NCBI GenBank assembly: GCA_037951105.1 | Contig: JBAMJV010007398.1 | Span: 53,607 to 117,606 of the forward strand | Length of the DNA: 64,000 nucleotides | Direction: 5' to 3' | From: Echinarachnius parma | Lineage: Eukaryota > Echinodermata > Echinoidea > Clypeasteroida > Echinarachniidae | Shown here: in pieces, positions 44,984-58,313 of the stretch | Numbering within the stretch: the first letter of the stretch is position 1 | Layout: each line of letters begins with the position of its first letter | Notes under the pieces: model-generated | Seen by the model: the letters and a program-made list of their open reading frames with translations, nothing else | What the model was told of the DNA's origin: nothing | The model's database searches: none | Made by a program: the position numbers and the translations under genes

Positions 44984-47279
44984 AACAATTCGGTTGTGAA
45001 CTTCAAGCTACAGCGATAGAAGCAAACTAAAGTGTATATAATACAATATCTGACCTCTGATAGATGCAACACAATAGAAGACAAAAGGTAGTACGTGTGA
45101 CTGACCCTACTGGCCATAGTACAAAGCATTGTTAGTGTTGTTGACCCCTATACACAGAGGTCAATGAACTTCACTTTTTGATAGTGTAGTTGACGAAGAA
45201 TGAAACATAAACTCAGAAATGACAGAAATTAAAAGACATTTGAATAATTACCACCAAACTGCCTGTAATGAAGAACGTTTGAGACTTTGAGTAGTAAACA
45301 AGCTTACACATATTCATCAATATGGGTAGTATGGATAATAATACTATATAATATGTTCTAAAAATTACCATTGTCAATATTACCTCCTTTTATGGCAATA
45401 ACAGGCAGGCTGTGAAAATACAAAATATGTAAATTCATCCACCCAGCTTGGTATAGAAGAACAGAACAAATTTGAGGTTATTATTTTAAAATGTCACCAT
45501 TTAAATTGATGTTTTTCATTTAATGAATTGTTGAAATGCTAATCTTGTAGTTCAATTTCAAAATGAAAGTGAAAATTATGTTTTACTCCAAGTGCTTACT
45601 GATGAAGCCAGATGCAAATAGGACTACTTCAAATTACTATGAATGGTTCTCAACCAAAATTAAATTGATATGGGTGGGGGTTTGGTTCGGTAGTTGGTAG
45701 TTATATTGTATCACTGTTCATTTACCAGGAATCAAATGTGTCACGCATCCGTTATATTAAAATTTAATGCTCATATCTCCTTACCTGTACATGAGAGTTG
45801 CAAACCATTTTGATATACAAACATACATTAATTGTTATAGTTTTGTCATGTCTTCTTTTTCTTGTAAACATGTGTTTGGTTACTCATATCATTTTACTTC
45901 ACAAACAGACACACTGCAGTATGACCTTCGTTTTAACTCGTGTGATATTGATTCAAGTTTCATTTCTCCTGTTACACGTATACAAAAATGTTTGTCCTGC
46001 TATAAAATTTATGACTGCATCATAAAAGTTAATACCTTATTTTTGTATCCTAAATGTGTCATAGTAAACTACTGGTATACTCATATTCCAGAATTTATTT
46101 TTTAGATGTTTATCACAAAGATATTTGTAGGTTAATTTTGGGTTATAAAACAGAATAAGTATGATATCAGGCATGCTGTAAATCCCACAAACAGTTTTAC
46201 TTTCCTGAAAGCATGTGTATACAGATATGTAAATGTATGTGACTTTTCCAGTTGATTGAATGTGGATGTAGAATAGGGCATGATTCCATGCACAGCAAAA
46301 GGTAAAAAACATGCTTCTTTTTTTCCATTCCCAGAAATCTTGAAACTCAATTCTCGACTGGTTCTTGAGCGTGCCAGATGGCACTTGGCAAGGGCAAAGT
46401 GAAAAGCATTGGGGATAGTTGGATCAGACCCTCAGAATGGGTGGCCCTCTCGATCAGCTCTCCTTGTTAATAGTGCAGGGCCTATCAGGTTCCCCTAAAA
46501 TTGGATAGCAGTGTCCATACTGGATTGCTGCCTTCTCTCTTATGGTTTCCCCCCTCTTGTATGTGTATCAACTGGCGTAGCAGGGTCGGGGGGGGGGGGG
46601 AGGGGGGGGGGCAAATAGGGCTACCCCGTGTCCCCTCCCCAGTTATAATTCTTTCCCCTACTGGTCCCCCTTTTTGGGGGGGAGAGAAGCAAAATAAGAA
46701 ATTCATAGCACTTTTTTTTTTTTTTCTACTTGCTGCTCCCCCTATCTGGGGACATCTTGCCAATCTTTGCCCCCCTTAATTTGCCGCCACTAACCCTCCT
46801 CCCCTCTTCTTTCCACCCATCTAGGTCACAAGAACATAGTAAAGCATAGAGTACTTCAAGAGACCCTTAGCAGTAATGATCTGTCGGGTGAGAGAAGTGG
46901 TGAAAGGTGGGACTCAGAGAACCATTATTTTTAGGGTGAAAATTCATAAGATATAAAACGAGGGGTTTGTAGGAGTCATACAGATAATGGTTCAATCTTT
47001 GGGAGAAAGTATTAACATATTTTATTGTACAAATTGCAAATTTCTCAGTTGGAACTTGTGGTGATACCTTACATAATTTTCCAAAGCGATTTACATATTA
47101 GTATGCTTTTGTTGTTTATGAAAGTGGAAAATAAATTCAATTCAGTTCAATTCAAATCAATTAAATTCAATTTCTAGAGAAATGTATGTATCAATTATGT
47201 ATGTTTCACATTTCATAGTTCTTGACAGAATTTGCTCAAAATTTCAATGACTAATCCTCGATTACTCATCAAATTTAAT
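44606..47279. other. Low-copy intron with G-rich tracts
   Basis: Contains a 30-nt G run (44952-44981) and interrupted G runs near 46590-46612. Open frames (for example 45767-46105) show no recognised domain, and no exon was recognised. Confidence 0.4.
44952..44981. repeat. Poly-G tract, 30 nt
   Basis: The longest uninterrupted homopolymer in the window. Confidence 0.95.
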
Positions 47280-47640
47280 TGCAAACAGTTAATTTCCATG
47301 ATGGATTCCCCCCTTTGAATCATGACACGGGTCAGGTGTGACCATGTACTTTGACTGATTGGGCAGTAGCACATTACAATCATTAATTCATGTGTGCCGG
47401 TGTGGGGGATGGCTTCATTAGCAATCCAAGATGGCCGACATCCATCCGTTGATCATTGTTTGGCACGTCGGTGGCAAACAATCAACCCTAAAGTGTCAAA
47501 CTTGCAGCGGCCTTAATTAATCCATCAATCAATGATGCCATTACATGGTGATTAGTATTTACATGGCCAATGATGCGTTGTTAGCTATATGTTAGCCGGC
47601 CATGTTCGGAACACACACACATTAGTGTGTGGGAGTGGGA
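47280..47640. promoter_or_regulatory. Candidate conserved noncoding element
   Basis: Repeat-free, with ATCATTAATTCATG, CTTCATTAGCAATCC, GATCATTGTTTGG, AAACAATCAACC, CCTTAATTAATCCATC and GGTGATTAGTATT: dense homeodomain and SOX-type cores. A CACACACA stretch near 47612 marks its right end. Confidence 0.4.
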
Positions 47641-48218
47641 AAATATCATGTATGCAAATACATAGAGGGCCTATGTACTTTTGAAAATGAATTTAAATAG
47701 ATGAAAACACCTAACACTGTCATTGAAAAGAAAAAGAGAACAAAGCAAAAATATTCATGTTATGCAAATCAGCTCTCCATGAACACAACCATTATTTTCA
47801 TCTTCCTGTTTGCAGAATTTTTAAAATGGTTTTGAGCGAAGATATAATCTTCACCTAAAATGTGTTCAAATGATCAGTTTGAAATGTAAGATTTCCTTTT
47901 GAAGAAAGTTGTAAAATATTATGCCTCTTCTGTGCCGCTCAGAAATCAATATTTAACGTCAGTAGGTATCTTGTAGAGGGCTAAATCATGTAAATATTTA
48001 AGTAACAGCGATCCAAGATAATCCTAGAAAAGGACATGATTTAAATAAAAAGCATTTTATCTAAACATAACCGATCAAACCAAACAATAAATCCCCTCTC
48101 GCCCCAAAAACATCTGCCACAAAGCCTTGTTCACAACCCAGTTCAGTTGGCTACTTCAATAGAGAATCTACTGGAAAAATAGAAAGGGAAGAAAAATATC
48201 AGACATGTTTTCAAAACA
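47641..48218. other. AT-rich low-copy intron
   Basis: No repeat, exon or motif cluster stood out. Confidence 0.4.
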
Positions 48219-48515
48219 ATTATTAATTATTTACATAATAATGTTCATCGCTCCTAAGAGAGTACCTTATATTTGCATATTATATGTAGCCAAAGCATCT
48301 TCCATTATTTTCTATTGGGTCATGTACATTGTAGCTGGTTGCCACATAGACAGTTGTTTGATTTGAAGGATAAAATAACGAATAAACAATTATTAATTAT
48401 TTACATAATAATCCGCATCACTCCTAAGAGAGTATGTCCTATTTGCATAAGTAGCCGGAGCATCTTTATTTATATTTACTCGTGTAGCTGGTTGCCATAT
48501 AGACAGTTGTTTGAT
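48219..48515. repeat. Two-copy tandem repeat of about 165 bp
   Basis: ACAATTATTAATTATTTACA, CTCCTAAGAGAGTA, TGTAGCTGGTTGCCA and TAGACAGTTGTTTGATTT recur. Confidence 0.85.
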
Positions 48516-48859
48516 TTATCCCCCGTCCAATCTGAGCAAATCTGTGCTTGACATTTTGGTGGCAAGCTCCATTACACTTGAATTGGAGTGAGCTATAACC
48601 CTACTCCTAGTCCTCCGAGTCCCCACTCCCTCCTGACCGAGTGTGCTAGGGGCTCGTGTAGTTTTAGTGACTGAAATAGCAGTTACCGGGTGTGCTAGCG
48701 GCGCTCGTGTACATGTAGTTTATGTGACTGAGAGAGCGCAGTTAGTCAACGGGGATTGTGTACAGTAGTAAGCGTTGTTGAGAGTACTTGCGAAGCTGCT
48801 GAATTATTCAGGGGCTTCTGTCGGCAGCCGTGTCACTCCCCAGTATGCCGCTGGTAGCT

Positions 48860-49600
48860 AAGCCTCTAGTCCCCCCACACCAGTTATTACACGCAGCCAG
48901 GGGCTCTCAGCTCCTCATCGGTTATCATAGTAAACGCAGCTAGCGAGCGCCCCACTCACCCCCAGCAGTTTATATAATACAGCTAGCTCCCCATAGACCC
49001 CCATCATTTAGTACACAAAGCTATAGGGGCTCTTAGCTCACTACCAGTAAATATGCGAGCTATTGGCCCACCGACTCTCTTCAGTTAATATACACAGCTA
49101 GCTTCCAACTACTCCCACCCACCCGCTGCTTTGAGTTAACCTGTTCCCTCCTAGATTTAAAATTCCCATAGAGCAAATACATGATAACCCAGGTTTCCAT
49201 AGGCAATGTGCTAATATACACAGCTAGCTGCCTACACTGCAGACCCCCATCCGTTATTACATGCAGCATTCATCTTGCAGCAGCCCCCCCCCCCCCCCAC
49301 CCCCAGTTCACTAAACATGTATATGTTAGGTGTACAGCAGACAATCACCCATCAGTTGGTATACAATGTACGCAGCTAGCACCCTGTGTACGATTCCCCA
49401 TCAGTTATTGCAAGCAGAGATCTTGCACCCCCCCCCCCCTCCATTCAGTTTATGAACATGTGTGGTGTGCAGCATAAGATGACCCATATGAGACGATATA
49501 CGCAGCTAGCACCCCATGTATGATCCCCCATCAGTTATTACACGCAGCTATAGTGCCTCCCCCCTTCACTCAGTTATTACGGCATGTGCAGTGTGCCTGC
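48860..49600. repeat. Degenerate array (CAGTTATTACACGCAGC motif) with poly-C runs
   Basis: CATCAGTTATTACACGCAGC-like phrases recur near 48880, 49250, 49400 and 49530, with ACGCAGCTAGCACCC. Poly-C runs occur near 49285 and 49430. A D-family fragment (49136-49214: TTAACCTGTTCCCTCCTAGA ... CCAGGTTTCCATAGGCAATG) lies within. Confidence 0.65.
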
Positions 49601-51589
49601 TGACGAGCTAGCTAGTCTGTTTTCACTGGCTCTGACCCATTCATTGGAGGTTACACTCAGTTACGCACGGGGTGTTGTGATGCCCGCAGCTTTTATTATG
49701 CTGCTCATGGAGCAACGTTCTCGTTACCGTTAACGCTTCTGGATACCTCCTTTTTAATTCGTGCCAAACAGGATTGATGTTGCATTTTTAATGCTACTTT
49801 GGATTATCTGAACAAAGGGACTGAATTGCAGTCGGAAACCTGTAAATTGAACCAAAACTACCCATTTCTTTGTGCCGGTGAAAAGCAGTTCTGTGCTAAT
49901 TGAGCGTATATCGCAGACAACTTTATGTGGTTTTCTTGTTGTGCGTGGATCTCTACACGGTCTAACTGCTACTACGTCTGTTTTGAAGTCATTAAGCCCT
50001 CAGGTAAGGATTTGTAGCATCTCTTTCTAGGAATACCTCAACATTATATCTTAGATTCTGTGGATTATATTCAGGCACCCATATCAGTGCTTCACTGTAA
50101 TTAAATCCTGCAGGATACTTACTCGTCAGCGGCCGCTGACGACGCAGCGACCTTACTGCTGGATTGATAACATCTCGGCTATGTGAAATTTTGATCACAA
50201 AGGTAAGGTAACGTGTATGTCTGGTTGGGTGTTCACTGCGTTCACTGTGTGGTTGTGTATTTTTTATTTACTTGTGAGCCAGACACTTACAGCCCTTGAA
50301 GCTTTGTGTCCGTACTGTTGACTTGAAGAGGCTGGAATAGCTCTGGACGGATACCAGGTAGATAGGGGGGAACAAGGGAAACAAGAGGGGCTTCATGATA
50401 ACACTCGAGTCGTGCCATTACCCCATTGAGACCCCTTCGAGGACCCATTCAACACCCATTGTTGGCACCACAAACATCTATTGTCCGGCAAATCTTTGAG
50501 TGTGTTTATCGGACAAACTACTCGGCCCTGCAAACATAAAGGCAGTTGATTCCGCTGTGTGTGCATTCGAGAGGCTTTTTCTTGGAGGTGAGAGCATTTT
50601 CAGCACCGCTCTCATCTCCCGTCTGTCACTTATCTGATGTCATACATGGACTTTACAAGGCTGCTGATGACCTCCTCAAGTCGCCTGATTGCGAGAGATA
50701 TTGGTGTAATTTGGAATAATTGCCGGTAATTCGGTGCGAAGACCGTAGAAGGAGCCAGGGGATAATAGAAGCAAAAATCCCTTTGACGTGTGATGGTGTA
50801 CTACTACAGATTCGGATGCTATGCAGGTGTATTGTGGATGACTGCATAAACCAGCAATTATTGAAATACCTACGATGCAATTCTTTTGAAAGGATTCATC
50901 AAATTTCAACCCACATCCGAAGATAAGGTTTCTTGAAAGCTGGTTTCTGACAGGAGTTTCTTTCTTTTCTAATTTTCACATTTAACTGGTATTGACTAGT
51001 ACGGACATGCCCACATTCTCTGCATGTACATGTATGCCTGCACTTTCGACACCTTGATCAATTCAATATTGCTAGCAATAATAGTTGTGTTCTGATCATT
51101 AGCTGGACACTGGTCATTCTTTATCCTCTGGATTACTATAAACTACATGTATATATGGAGACGAGCTTCAAATACTAACGCAGGTGTTAAGATAGAGGAG
51201 CAGAATTATAACCGCAACAACAACAGCAACAAGCTGTGTTGAGTTGCATATTGTAGCCAAGACTGGATAAGTCACAGGTCAGACATTTTACACACAAGCT
51301 GTGTGTTGATTTGTGACTTTATGCTTATTTGTACCCGACTAGTACATTATCCATACATTCATACAGGCCAGATGTTAGGCTGAGTCAACTTTTGATGGTG
51401 AATTTGACAAGCTGTGAAGCAGTTTCAATATTTTCTGGATTTCACATTTTCTCCTGTAAGGCTTTTATGACCTTCTTGCTCTTCATCAAGTAAATGTGTA
51501 TATGTGAGTATGATAACATATAGATTCAGATTCAACCTGCTTTCTGAAATGAGAGAAGTTTGCTAAAGAAGAATAGAATTTCCAATTTT
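49601..51589. other. Low-copy block; possible unannotated exon end at 50003
   Basis: Moderate G+C, repeat-poor. A strong donor, CCCTCAG|GTAAGG, occurs at 50003/50004, and a plausible acceptor (TATATCGCAG) about 95 nt upstream at 49907. No AUTS2-like frame is present between them, so any exon would be noncoding or from an alternative first exon. A second AAAG|GTAAGG is at 50201/50202. Confidence 0.25.
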
Positions 51590-51655
51590 AATTAATAATA
51601 ATGATAATGATAAATTATGCATTTATATAGTGCATTTTCCATCTAAAATGTTCCA
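51590..51655. repeat. (AATAATGAT)n with TATATAGTGCATTTT motif
   Basis: AT-rich microsatellite followed by TTATATAGTGCATTTTCCAT, similar to the tail-like sequences at 10313 and 40480. Confidence 0.4.
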
Positions 51656-53556
51656 AAGTGAAAAATTTGTTAAAATGTGACCTTTTCATGCCGAATCTGG
51701 TGTCCATACATGTGTACGTGTGCATGATCTTGAAATAAGAGAATAAGAGAAAAGAAAAAAAATAGGATCTTCCTTTCTGTGTCAGAGATGAATAATTACT
51801 GCAAGTATTTTGAGATTCATGCCACAAAAACCTTGAAACAAACGTGCGGATACTGTATATTACACTTTGTTTATAAAAAGCATGCTTCTGAAAATCATTT
51901 ATTCAGCATGCTTCGCATAATAAAAGTACATCAATATCTGTATGAATTGTGCGAGGGATTTCTTTTGAATTATGGCTGCCTTTCAGATGCACTGCGCTGG
52001 TAATCCGCGCAGCTATATTGTTTTGATACATCTGTTTCACTTTAATCAGCGGAGAGCTCGGCGAGGAGATCTCCCCCGGAGCAAGGTTTGGAAGAGAAAG
52101 AAAGAAGATGTGGGTCCATTACAGAAATCCCCGACATCATGCGCAGATCTAGCACCTTATCCCATCCCAGGGAGAAAACAGAAGCTCTCTCTGAATACTT
52201 CATCCCGCTCGCAGGCGATATGATTGATGTGCGCAGTGTTTTGTCAGTGGGTATTATCGGACGCTGCTATAGAGGAGTATTATAGCGCTACTAGTGGATG
52301 TATTATATGGCGCTCCTAGCGGATGCGTTCCCCAAGGTGCCGATATGCATATTATATGGAAATCCTGTGCACCCCGTGGCTGGCAGGGTGTTTTATTGGA
52401 ATGAAGTCACGTCAGATTATGTCTCACTTTTGTCGCTCAGGGACCAGAACAGATAAATCAGGGCAGCTTGTGGTGATGGCGTCTTCGAGATGTTTATTCT
52501 CGGACGCATTGATATACGATTGTATTTGCGTTGTGATATGCAGTCACAGTACAGGCAGTGGTTGTATAGTACAGTTAGCACCCTGTTCCATCATTTTAAA
52601 TTAACTGAATATACACACCATCTCGATAACTCAGGAGGGCGATAGAAGTGTACTTGTTTTGAGCATATTCAAAGACCTGATTTTTTTCTTCTCATTTGGT
52701 AGTAGTAAGCATCCTTGAATTATTCAATGCAGCTGAAAAATTGATGTTTGGTTGATTCAAGCGCGGCAATCAGTATGCAGGGGCAGCAAGCGGCACAAAA
52801 TAGGCTCTCACCGGAGATCGTTAGGCAATTTACAGCATAAGTGGTGCCACCGGGGAGAGGGGAAGAACCACGCAAAGGTTAACTATAGATTTCTTTTTTT
52901 CTTCCCCGGCCGGCCGCCTGTATTCTTGAGAAGTGCTGTTGGCTAGCGGGTGATTAAGCCCTCCCATCGAGCTCTGGGATTTCTGCTGCCCTTTTCTCCG
53001 TGCTCGTGAATTCAAGGCATGCCCCGGTGCTTGTGAATCTCCTAGTCGTGGAGTGTTGGATGGGGGGAGAGGGAGGGGGGAATGGGAATGTTGGGAGGAT
53101 GAGAATCTTAGAGGTGGAGAGGGATGGGGTACATGAGCTAAGAGGTTCTTGGTCCTCTTCAGTCTGTCTCACTTGAAAGGTGGTAGGATGAGTAGGTAGA
53201 TGGGTGAAGAGACGGGAACGAGGGAGTGAAACTGTTGACTGGATGGATGGTATGATGAGAGGCTGGATGGATCGGTGGATGCGAGCCATGAGATGAGAGG
53301 AGGATGGCAGGGAGGGATGAGATTACAAGGTGATGCAAGACATCCTCTCACCTGCCTAGCAACCCGACATCCACCCTCCACATCCAATCTGCCTGTGTTG
53401 TTCATCTCGCTGCGCGCCCACTTGAATGCGTCCTGACAAGAGCCACTTGAGTGGGTGTACATACAATATTCACTGTGTGAGTCCCCGCTTCACTCTCTCC
53501 CTGTGTTTCTCTCTATCATTCTAGCACCGTGGTACCCTGCTCCATTACCAGTGTTT
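51656..53556. other. Low-copy block, GC-richer from 52000 to 53450
   Basis: A 36-nt acceptor/donor-bounded open segment at 52050-52085 (weak GTTTGG donor) is discussed under rejected items. ATGGATGGATG-type words occur near 53240. No gene was recognised. Confidence 0.35.
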
Positions 53557-53835
53557 GCTCTTTCAGCTTGCTTTACATTTCAGAGTGCCCTCCCGTAGCC
53601 CCCCTGCCCCCCCCCCCCCCTGTGATGGAGTAGGAGTGTATAGAGCAAGAGAGTGGCAAGGGGCAAAGCCACTCCGAACAGCCCCCTCAACCCCTCCCCA
53701 CTGCTCAATAACCGGTAAAACGCTCTTTCAGCTTGCTTTACATTTCAGAGTGCCCTCCCTTTAAATAGCCCCCCTGCCCCCCCCCTTCTCGATGCAGTGT
53801 AGAGCAAGAGAGAGTGGTGAGGGGCGAAGCCACTC
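53557..53835. repeat. Two-copy tandem repeat of about 170 bp
   Basis: GCTCTTTCAGCTTGCTTTAC, ATTTCAGAGTGCCCTCCC, TAGCCCCCCTGCCCC, TAGAGCAAGAGAG and GGGGCNAAGCCACTC occur twice in order. Confidence 0.85.
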
Positions 53836-54039
53836 TAGGAGCCTCTCAAGCACTGCTCTGAGACAGCCTCTCGACACGAGTGTCACCGTGCCGATTATTA
53901 GGGACCATGCATATTCATCGGCCCTCTCACTAGATTCATAATTGCTCTTGGCGCGTATGGATGAAATCGACTCAGTAACGACCCCGCACTGCGCTCTCAA
54001 CAGCTGCCCAAATATTGCGCGGAGAAGGCCGCATTGGTT

Positions 54040-54260
54040 TCCACTTAGCGTTGCATACATTTATGAGACTTGAGAGGAGAAGGCACTAGACTATCAGCGT
54101 TTGCATACATTTATAAGAGAAAAAGCCACTAGACTATCAGAGTGCATACATTTATAAGAAGAGAAATAGGCACTAGACCATCAGTATTGCATTCATTTAT
54201 GAGAGAAAAGGGTACTAGACTATCAGCGTTGCATGCATTTATTTTGAGAGAAAGGCACTA
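54040..54260. repeat. Tandem array, about five units of 40-45 bp
   Basis: GCGTTGCATACATTTATGAG and AAAGGCACTAGACTATCA alternate through the segment. Confidence 0.85.
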
Positions 54261-55069
54261 CATCATCTCTCGGTATGCAGCGTGGCTCAGACACTTGAAG
54301 TAGGAGCATGTAGGACTCCGGCCCTCCACCGCGTACAAACATTGGGCCATCAGAAACCAGCAACCCTAAACCCTCTCCACCGACTCCAGTGTTTATGACA
54401 CATACTTGGTGCGAGAGGAGGAATATATGGCGTGACATTTACCTTGCTCTCACTTCACCATGCATATCGAGCTGAGTAATGGTGCATTTGAGAAGTAGTT
54501 GTATAATTCGGTAGCTTACATTTCCTTTCAATTCATATACAGAGTTGAGTAATGGAGCGTTTGAGATATATTCATACGGTTTGGTAACATACGTTTGTCT
54601 TTGTAGTGGCATAGGATTTTACTGAAAGGTATATTATACATATCCACAAGGGCATCCAACTGGATACAAATTAATTCAGATGTAAGATGCGCTGAGAAAA
54701 TGTTACTTTGAATTTGAATCTGTGACCTACGGATTGCGTGAATATCGAAACATAGTCGTGCAGATTAATTCCTCCCCACACCAACATATCATTACGTATC
54801 AACTTGCACATAAAATATCATTACGTACCAACTTGCGCAACTTACATTAGGTACCAACTTACACATGCAAACTCTACTAATACACCCTTTTCAAGCAAGA
54901 TTTATTTTTTATTATCGTTGTATGAACTTTGCCTTCTGGGTTATCGTTATCGAAAGGTGGAAGTAATTGTTGTGATTTAGCTGAGTGATTAATGAATGTT
55001 GTGGTTTGCTCAGTGTCAGTGAACCAGGCCAAGCTGAAGTGAAAAAAACACAATCAGCAAAATATTGTG
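54261..55069. other. Low-copy intron
   Basis: Contains ATCATTACGTACCAACTTGC-like short repeats near 54785-54870; otherwise nothing recognised. Confidence 0.4.
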
Positions 55070-55255
55070 ATAGTGAACCTCACAACTTTGGTGTTATGAA
55101 TTCTCTTGTGCTTGATTCATTGTGAACTTCAACGCTTTTGTGTTATTCTCTTTACGCTTGATCCATAGTGAACTTCAACGCTTTTGTGCTATTCTCTTTA
55201 TGATTGATTCAAAGTAAACATTACAAGCTTTTGTGTCATTCTCTTTCGCTTGATT
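55070..55255. repeat. Tandem array, three units of about 62 bp
   Basis: GTGAACTTCAACGCTTTTGT, TTATTCTCTTTACGCTTGAT and CATAGTGAACTTC recur. Confidence 0.85.
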
Positions 55256-57539
55256 AGTTAGGACTAGGAGTTTTTGAACAGCAGAGGGTTGTAAATATAG
55301 AACTTGGAGGACATAGGGTTTACCTCATGTGGGTTTACCTGAATGAATGGCAAGAATGTATTTACTGGTTCCATATTACATTTTGGAATCCCCATAGAGT
55401 TTGTAGCACTTAGAATTCAAATTCAGCGGTTATATGAGGTTAAACAAATAATGTAGAAGAAATAACTGATTTTGTTTTAGTTTAAAAGATAATTATCTAA
55501 TTTAGGGCTACCTATTTGTGAGCTTTGCAATTAAATTAAGTTATTACAGCAATTTGCTTCCTACACATTTGGTGAATGGGGATCATTTAAGATAGAGTTT
55601 GACCATTTTGGCAAGCAGCATTAATGGTTGTCAAATCGGACGATTAAATTACACATATAGCGACTAATCAAGTCTTTGAAATAGTGTCTTTATCGATGAC
55701 AGAGAGTGTATACAATTGTAGATGAAATCTTTTCAGAACAACCAATATGGTTGATTACCCCTCTCCCCACTATGTTAAGATAAGGATTGATCATTGTGTC
55801 ATTAATGGCTGGCAATTGGATGATTGACCGACACGTATTGTCTGTAGAACAGGAAGTGTGGTATAAGATTGCACACAAGGCCCATTCAAGACAGAACCAG
55901 CAGCATGGTTGACTACGTCCCCCTTTCAGCACCAACCTTCCCATTCAAATTCAATGCGAGAGAGATTTGCTTGCTCACTTCACAGCTTTTCCCAGCACTT
56001 CTCACCCTCCCTCCCCCCACACACACGGAGACCAAAAGGGAGACCAAACACTCGAGGTGGGTCGTACACAATCACTGTTGACACAGGTACAATAGCCCGC
56101 TATCCAGAAGTGTTTTGTCTCTTCACCCATGAAACCTGCCTGCCCCAACAACAGTTTGACGGAGTGGGGGAAAGACAAACATGCTCAACCCAGAACAGAG
56201 AATTTCTTTAATTTGACACAGTTTACCCCAACCAACCAACCAACCAACCAACTCTCACTCCCCAAGCTCTTTCTTCCGTTTTTGGCCATATTGGCCTTAG
56301 AATTGTCTTATCTATCTACATTTGTTTGACCTGAGAGTGAGAGGTATGGACATATCATTGGTTGAGGAAGAGAAGGGCGCTAAGTCACTTTATGTACTTT
56401 AGAGATAATCATGTTTAAAGTTGGGTAGCCTCGTAGAAACCCAATTAAGCAGTTAATAGTTATAAGCACTTTCTTGTAGATAAATATTCCCAAATTATAC
56501 ATTTATCATTATTATCTGAGAACTTGGCATCACATATTGAAGCCTCTGACCTACGGTCGGTATGCAGAGCTCAATTTAGCCTAAATCGCCTCAATGCCCT
56601 TCTCACTCTCACCTAACCCAATGATATAATGTAGACTCTACATCCTGGCTGAGCATATAACTCGCAGGTTTGTCTAAATTTGTTGACTGTCTTCTTCACT
56701 CGTTGTATGTACTCCTCCTTGCTGTCACTCTTATTGCTTAGATGACAGATCAAATATTTGATTGAGACTCTTCAACAAACTGGCTGCTAGATTTGACACC
56801 CCGCTCTCTATAAACCTCACAGCTAACAGAATGGATGGGACGGTACACAATCACGCTCAATTACCTGCCTTGGACGTTTTCAGCCATTTTTTCTTTCTTA
56901 CTCTAGTAGGGGAGCAAAGGTTGAAATTGATGATCTCTCGACGACGGAGATACAGTTTTTACTACTTTAAAAAAAACCACTTCATTAAAGCGCCCATCCT
57001 ACTTGCGTCAAGTTGTCTAGGTGTCCACAAAAGTAAACTTATCAGAAGATGGCAGAACAAAATGTTTCAAAATATAAAATGATCTCCTCACATGTTTTTA
57101 TTAAACATGCTAACCATGTTGAATCAAATGTGTAATGATTTACTAATTGTCTCTTTAGTTTACATGTTGGCCATTTTGTAACATTGCTAGATGTGAACTA
57201 ATAACATTTTGTAGTTTTCAAAACATTAAACATTTAAAGAGAAAAGAAATGCTATCAGCAGGGATGTTCCAAATCCAAAACACACTTGCAAAATATTGAC
57301 AAAATATCTCCTAGTTTACATTTTAGCTGTTTTGTAATATAACTAGTTCTGAACAAATACAATTTTAATTTGTTTGTTTTTATTTTACATGGAGAAAAAA
57401 AGGAAATACCATCCCAGGGATGTTGCAAAACATATTTGTTATGCTGTTGATGTAAATTGATGCTATGTTATCCTTAATTCAATCAACAAATTTGTCCACA
57501 TTGTAATGCTCAATTAGCTAGTGATTGTGTGTCTACAAA
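55256..57539. other. Low-copy intron
   Basis: Holds a (CCAA)n run near 56224-56250 and diverged direct repeats around 57050-57420 (TAGTTTACATNTTNGCCNTTTTGTAA). No exon was recognised. Confidence 0.4.
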
Positions 57540-58030
57540 TTATAGAAGCTAATGTCATGGCCATGTTCCACTCATGTTCCACTCATGTTCAAAGGGTAAT
57601 TGAATATCTATCTGCAAAATCAAGGCTTTATCTATCTGCAATGTAATGGCCTTATTTTACTCATGTTTGTTTTTAAATGGGTAATTTCCACTTAGCTATC
57701 CCAAGCAATGTCAAGGCCTTGTGTTACTCATGTACCTAGGGCATTATTGTGATTATATATGACCAACATCCACTAATATGTATTTAGGGACAATGGTTTG
57801 ACTTATGAACTTCTACTAATGTATCTTGGGAATTATGATTTATGACCTTTGGCCACATACGTTTTTATGACATTGGTATGACGTATGACCTTCCACCACT
57901 CATGTATCTAGGGCATTGTAATGAATATTACATTTTGCCCCTCATGTATCTAGGGCAATATGACTTGTGACCTTTTGCCACTCATGTATCTGGGACATTG
58001 TTATGACTTATGACCTATGTCGCTCATCTC
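57540..58030. repeat. Degenerate tandem array, about 50-60-bp units
   Basis: CACTCATGTATCTAGGGCAT, GACTTATGACCTTNNGCCAC and similar phrases recur at least six times. Confidence 0.7.
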
Positions 58031-58313
58031 TCTATGAGTAGTGGTAATGAGGCAGGGAGTGGCTTTCCGCTCTGTGTTATGTTAGTGTAGGGCCTTTTCC
58101 ACAGATCCCCTTCAGCTTACTCTATGACTGTCATGGCAAAAACATGCACTCACATTTAAAAGGCTCTTAATCCACTTTCCTTAAAATTGAGTTGACGATA
58201 TCAGTTCATTAATAAGCTCCTCAGTTATATAAAAAATCAAAATTTTAGGACAAATTTTACAACCAAAATCAAAATATGGAGCATTTTATTTCATATTCCC
58301 ATAGGCAACGCTC

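Noticed and set aside
52050-52085. 36-nt segment RRARRGDLPRSK between an acceptor and GTTTGG, considered as the next AUTS2 exon
   Set aside because: It does not resemble the expected ASDASSEKLF continuation, the donor is weak, and basic residues replace the expected acidic/serine profile.
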